NCBI GenBank assembly: GCA_001873075.1
Contig: MNYL01000110.1
Location: forward strand, 1 to 15,469
Source: Fibrobacteres bacterium CG2_30_45_31
GTDB lineage: Bacteria; Fibrobacterota; Fibrobacteria; Fibrobacterales; Fibrobacteraceae
Reading direction: 5' to 3'
DNA length: 15,469 nt
Shown here in pieces: positions 14,184 through 15,469 of the stretch (the stretch's first letter is position 1; each line of letters starts with the position of its first letter). The position numbers were made by a program, and so were the translations under genes. Under the pieces are notes generated by a model that saw nothing but the letters and a program-made list of their open reading frames with translations, ran no database searches and was not told the DNA's origin.

Positions 14184-15469
14184 TTAAGCGACAATCAGCG
14201 CCACCGAAGGAAATATTCCCAAAATCAGCAAGGCAAAAGCGGCAAGCACAATGCCTAAACGAAGCAAAAACACATTGGATTCCGAGAAGCAGCAAGGTTT
14301 AGTTGTCGCCTCCGAATGAGCTGGCGCAAACAAAACAGCCGCAATCCGAATGTAGTAGAATGCCGCCACGACCGAGAGCACAAAGCCCAAAATGCCAACG
14401 ACGACCCAACCTGCAGAGAATACACCTGCAAAAAGCGTAAACTTGGCAAGGAACCCAGCCGCAGGGGGGAGGCCCGCCAAGGAAGCAAGGCAGATGACAA
14501 TGGCGAAACCTTCCAAAGGCTTGCGACGCGCAGAACCCCGAAGACCTTCCAGCGTTTCTTTAGAGTCTTCCTTGCCGGAAAGTGCAGCCACCCCAATAAG
14601 AGCCCCCGCAGAAGCAATCGCATAGGTGATGAGGTAGAAATACATAGGGCCCAATTGCACAGAGCCCGTCCCCGCATAATCCGGGAGCAGAAGGCCCAAG
14701 GCGATAAAACCCGCGTTCATCACTGCGGAGAACGCGAGAATTCGACGAATGGATTTTTGCATGAGACCGGAGAATGCGCCGATCACAATAGAAAGCATCG
14801 CTACCACAAGAACCAAAAGGCCTAGTTTCAGAGGGGCACCGCCCACAGCGACAGGTTCCATCAGATTCCAAGCCGGAGCAGCACCCACACGAGTGACGAG
14901 AGCCCCGAGCCAAACAGAACCCAAAGCAGCAAGGGCACCCACCTTCACCACCGCAGCCATAAAACCTGTCACCGCCACAGGGGCCCCTGTATAAACATCC
15001 GCCACCCAGAAATGAACTGGGGCCGCACCCGCCTTAAAGAGCAATCCAAAAATCACAAGGACCAATCCAGCATAATAAATTGCCGTACGGCCCTCAAGAA
15101 TAGCCCCGCTAAAGTGGGAAGATCCGGTAGCTCCGTAAATTAGAGAAACCCCGTAAAGGAACACAACACTAAAAACAGCGTTCGTTATAAAGTATTTGAA
15201 TACGGCTTCGTTTCCATTATGATTCGTACGACGAAGACCTACCAACCCATACACTGGGAAAGCCGCGAGTTCCATGCCGATGAAAAGGGCCACAAAATCC
15301 ATGGCCTGAGTCATGAGCAGAGCCCCTACTGTGGCCAATAGCAAAAGGCCATAGGGCTCGCCCCCTTCCTGTTTTTCACGGGCAAGGGTCGTCTGAAGTC
15401 CACCCACACCTAAGAACGCACACAAAATAACGGTAAGGCCTAGTAAGCGACGAATAGGATCCATGGCAA
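14184..15469 (-). CDS. nuoN: NADH-quinone oxidoreductase subunit N (NuoN), N-terminus outside window
   Basis: At least 428 codons are present. The frame stays open through the right edge of the window, and the first Met inside it (15464) corresponds to a point some 60 residues inside typical NuoN, so the gene is partial here. NuoN is an antiporter-like membrane subunit of complex I that pumps protons as electrons pass from NADH to quinone. Many hydrophobic helices are visible. Counting from that Met, functional residues include Glu64 in GMELAAFPVYGL, Lys144 in GLLFKAGAAPVHFW followed by DVYTGAPV, Lys174 in VVKVGAL, and Lys341 in PPAAGFLAKFTLF. These match the conserved charged residues of the family. 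NuoN is usually the last gene of the nuo operon, in line with the strong terminator just downstream. Confidence 0.96.
   Translation of the reverse strand, partial: AMDPIRRLLGLTVILCAFLGVGGLQTTLAREKQEGGEPYGLLLLATVGALLMTQAMDFVALFIGMELAAFPVYGLVGLRRTNHNGNEAVFKYFITNAVFSVVFLYGVSLIYGATGSSHFSGAILEGRTAIYYAGLVLVIFGLLFKAGAAPVHFWVADVYTGAPVAVTGFMAAVVKVGALAALGSVWLGALVTRVGAAPAWNLMEPVAVGGAPLKLGLLVLVVAMLSIVIGAFSGLMQKSIRRILAFSAVMNAGFIALGLLLPDYAGTGSVQLGPMYFYLITYAIASAGALIGVAALSGKEDSKETLEGLRGSARRKPLEGFAIVICLASLAGLPPAAGFLAKFTLFAGVFSAGWVVVGILGFVLSVVAAFYYIRIAAVLFAPAHSEATTKPCCFSESNVFLLRLGIVLAAFALLILGIFPSVALIVA

Noticed and set aside
1..15469. CRISPR arrays, tRNA or rRNA genes, insertion sequences
   Set aside because: No regularly spaced direct repeats, no cloverleaf with the expected conserved arms, and no transposase frames were found.

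Overview
All genes in this window lie on the minus strand. The organism is probably a member of the Fibrobacterota or a close relative. This is inferred from two lipoproteins whose lipobox cysteine is followed by long serine-rich linkers, a style I associate with Fibrobacter, and from a Gram-negative gene set (many lipoproteins, complex I, MEP pathway). No taxonomic marker was checked.

Right part (about 11.8-15.5 kb): nuoN, cut by the window edge, ends in a strong intrinsic terminator. Next come two paralogous serine-rich lipoproteins of unknown function, separated by a 315-bp stretch rich in inverted repeats, and then ispF of the MEP isoprenoid pathway. This part is housekeeping plus two unknown surface proteins.

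Central part (2.2-11.4 kb): a 450-bp AT-rich gap precedes an operon of two giant exported proteins. The first (1479 aa) has a signal peptide, an SpvB/TcB-like N-terminus, a probable beta-propeller and a C-terminal jelly-roll. It overlaps by ATGA the second (1584 aa), which has its own signal peptide, a jelly-roll, a beta-helix-like insertion, YD/Rhs repeats, the Rhs core motif and a variable C-terminal tip with an HExxH zinc-metallopeptidase motif. The split resembles TcB plus TcC of ABC (Tc) toxins, but both halves carry Sec signals.

Left part (0.4-2.2 kb): directly downstream of the Rhs tip lie three unrelated small lipoproteins alternating with debris of older Rhs tips. One piece is about 100 codons long and still has HEFVH and an Ala-Pro-x-Phe tail. 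The other is only 11 codons (ending Phe-Asp-Ala-Pro-Glu-Phe-Asn), and its stop codon overlaps the start of the next lipoprotein as TGATG. I read this as layered replacement of metallopeptidase toxin tips with their lipoprotein genes, which are candidate immunity proteins, left behind. The window begins with a GC-rich, palindrome-dense non-coding island of unknown nature.

Proposed working model (inference): the two large proteins form an exported Rhs cocoon that delivers a zinc-metallopeptidase tip acting in the envelope or outside the cell, and the lipoproteins protect the producer and its kin. No PAAR, VgrG or other delivery component is encoded here.
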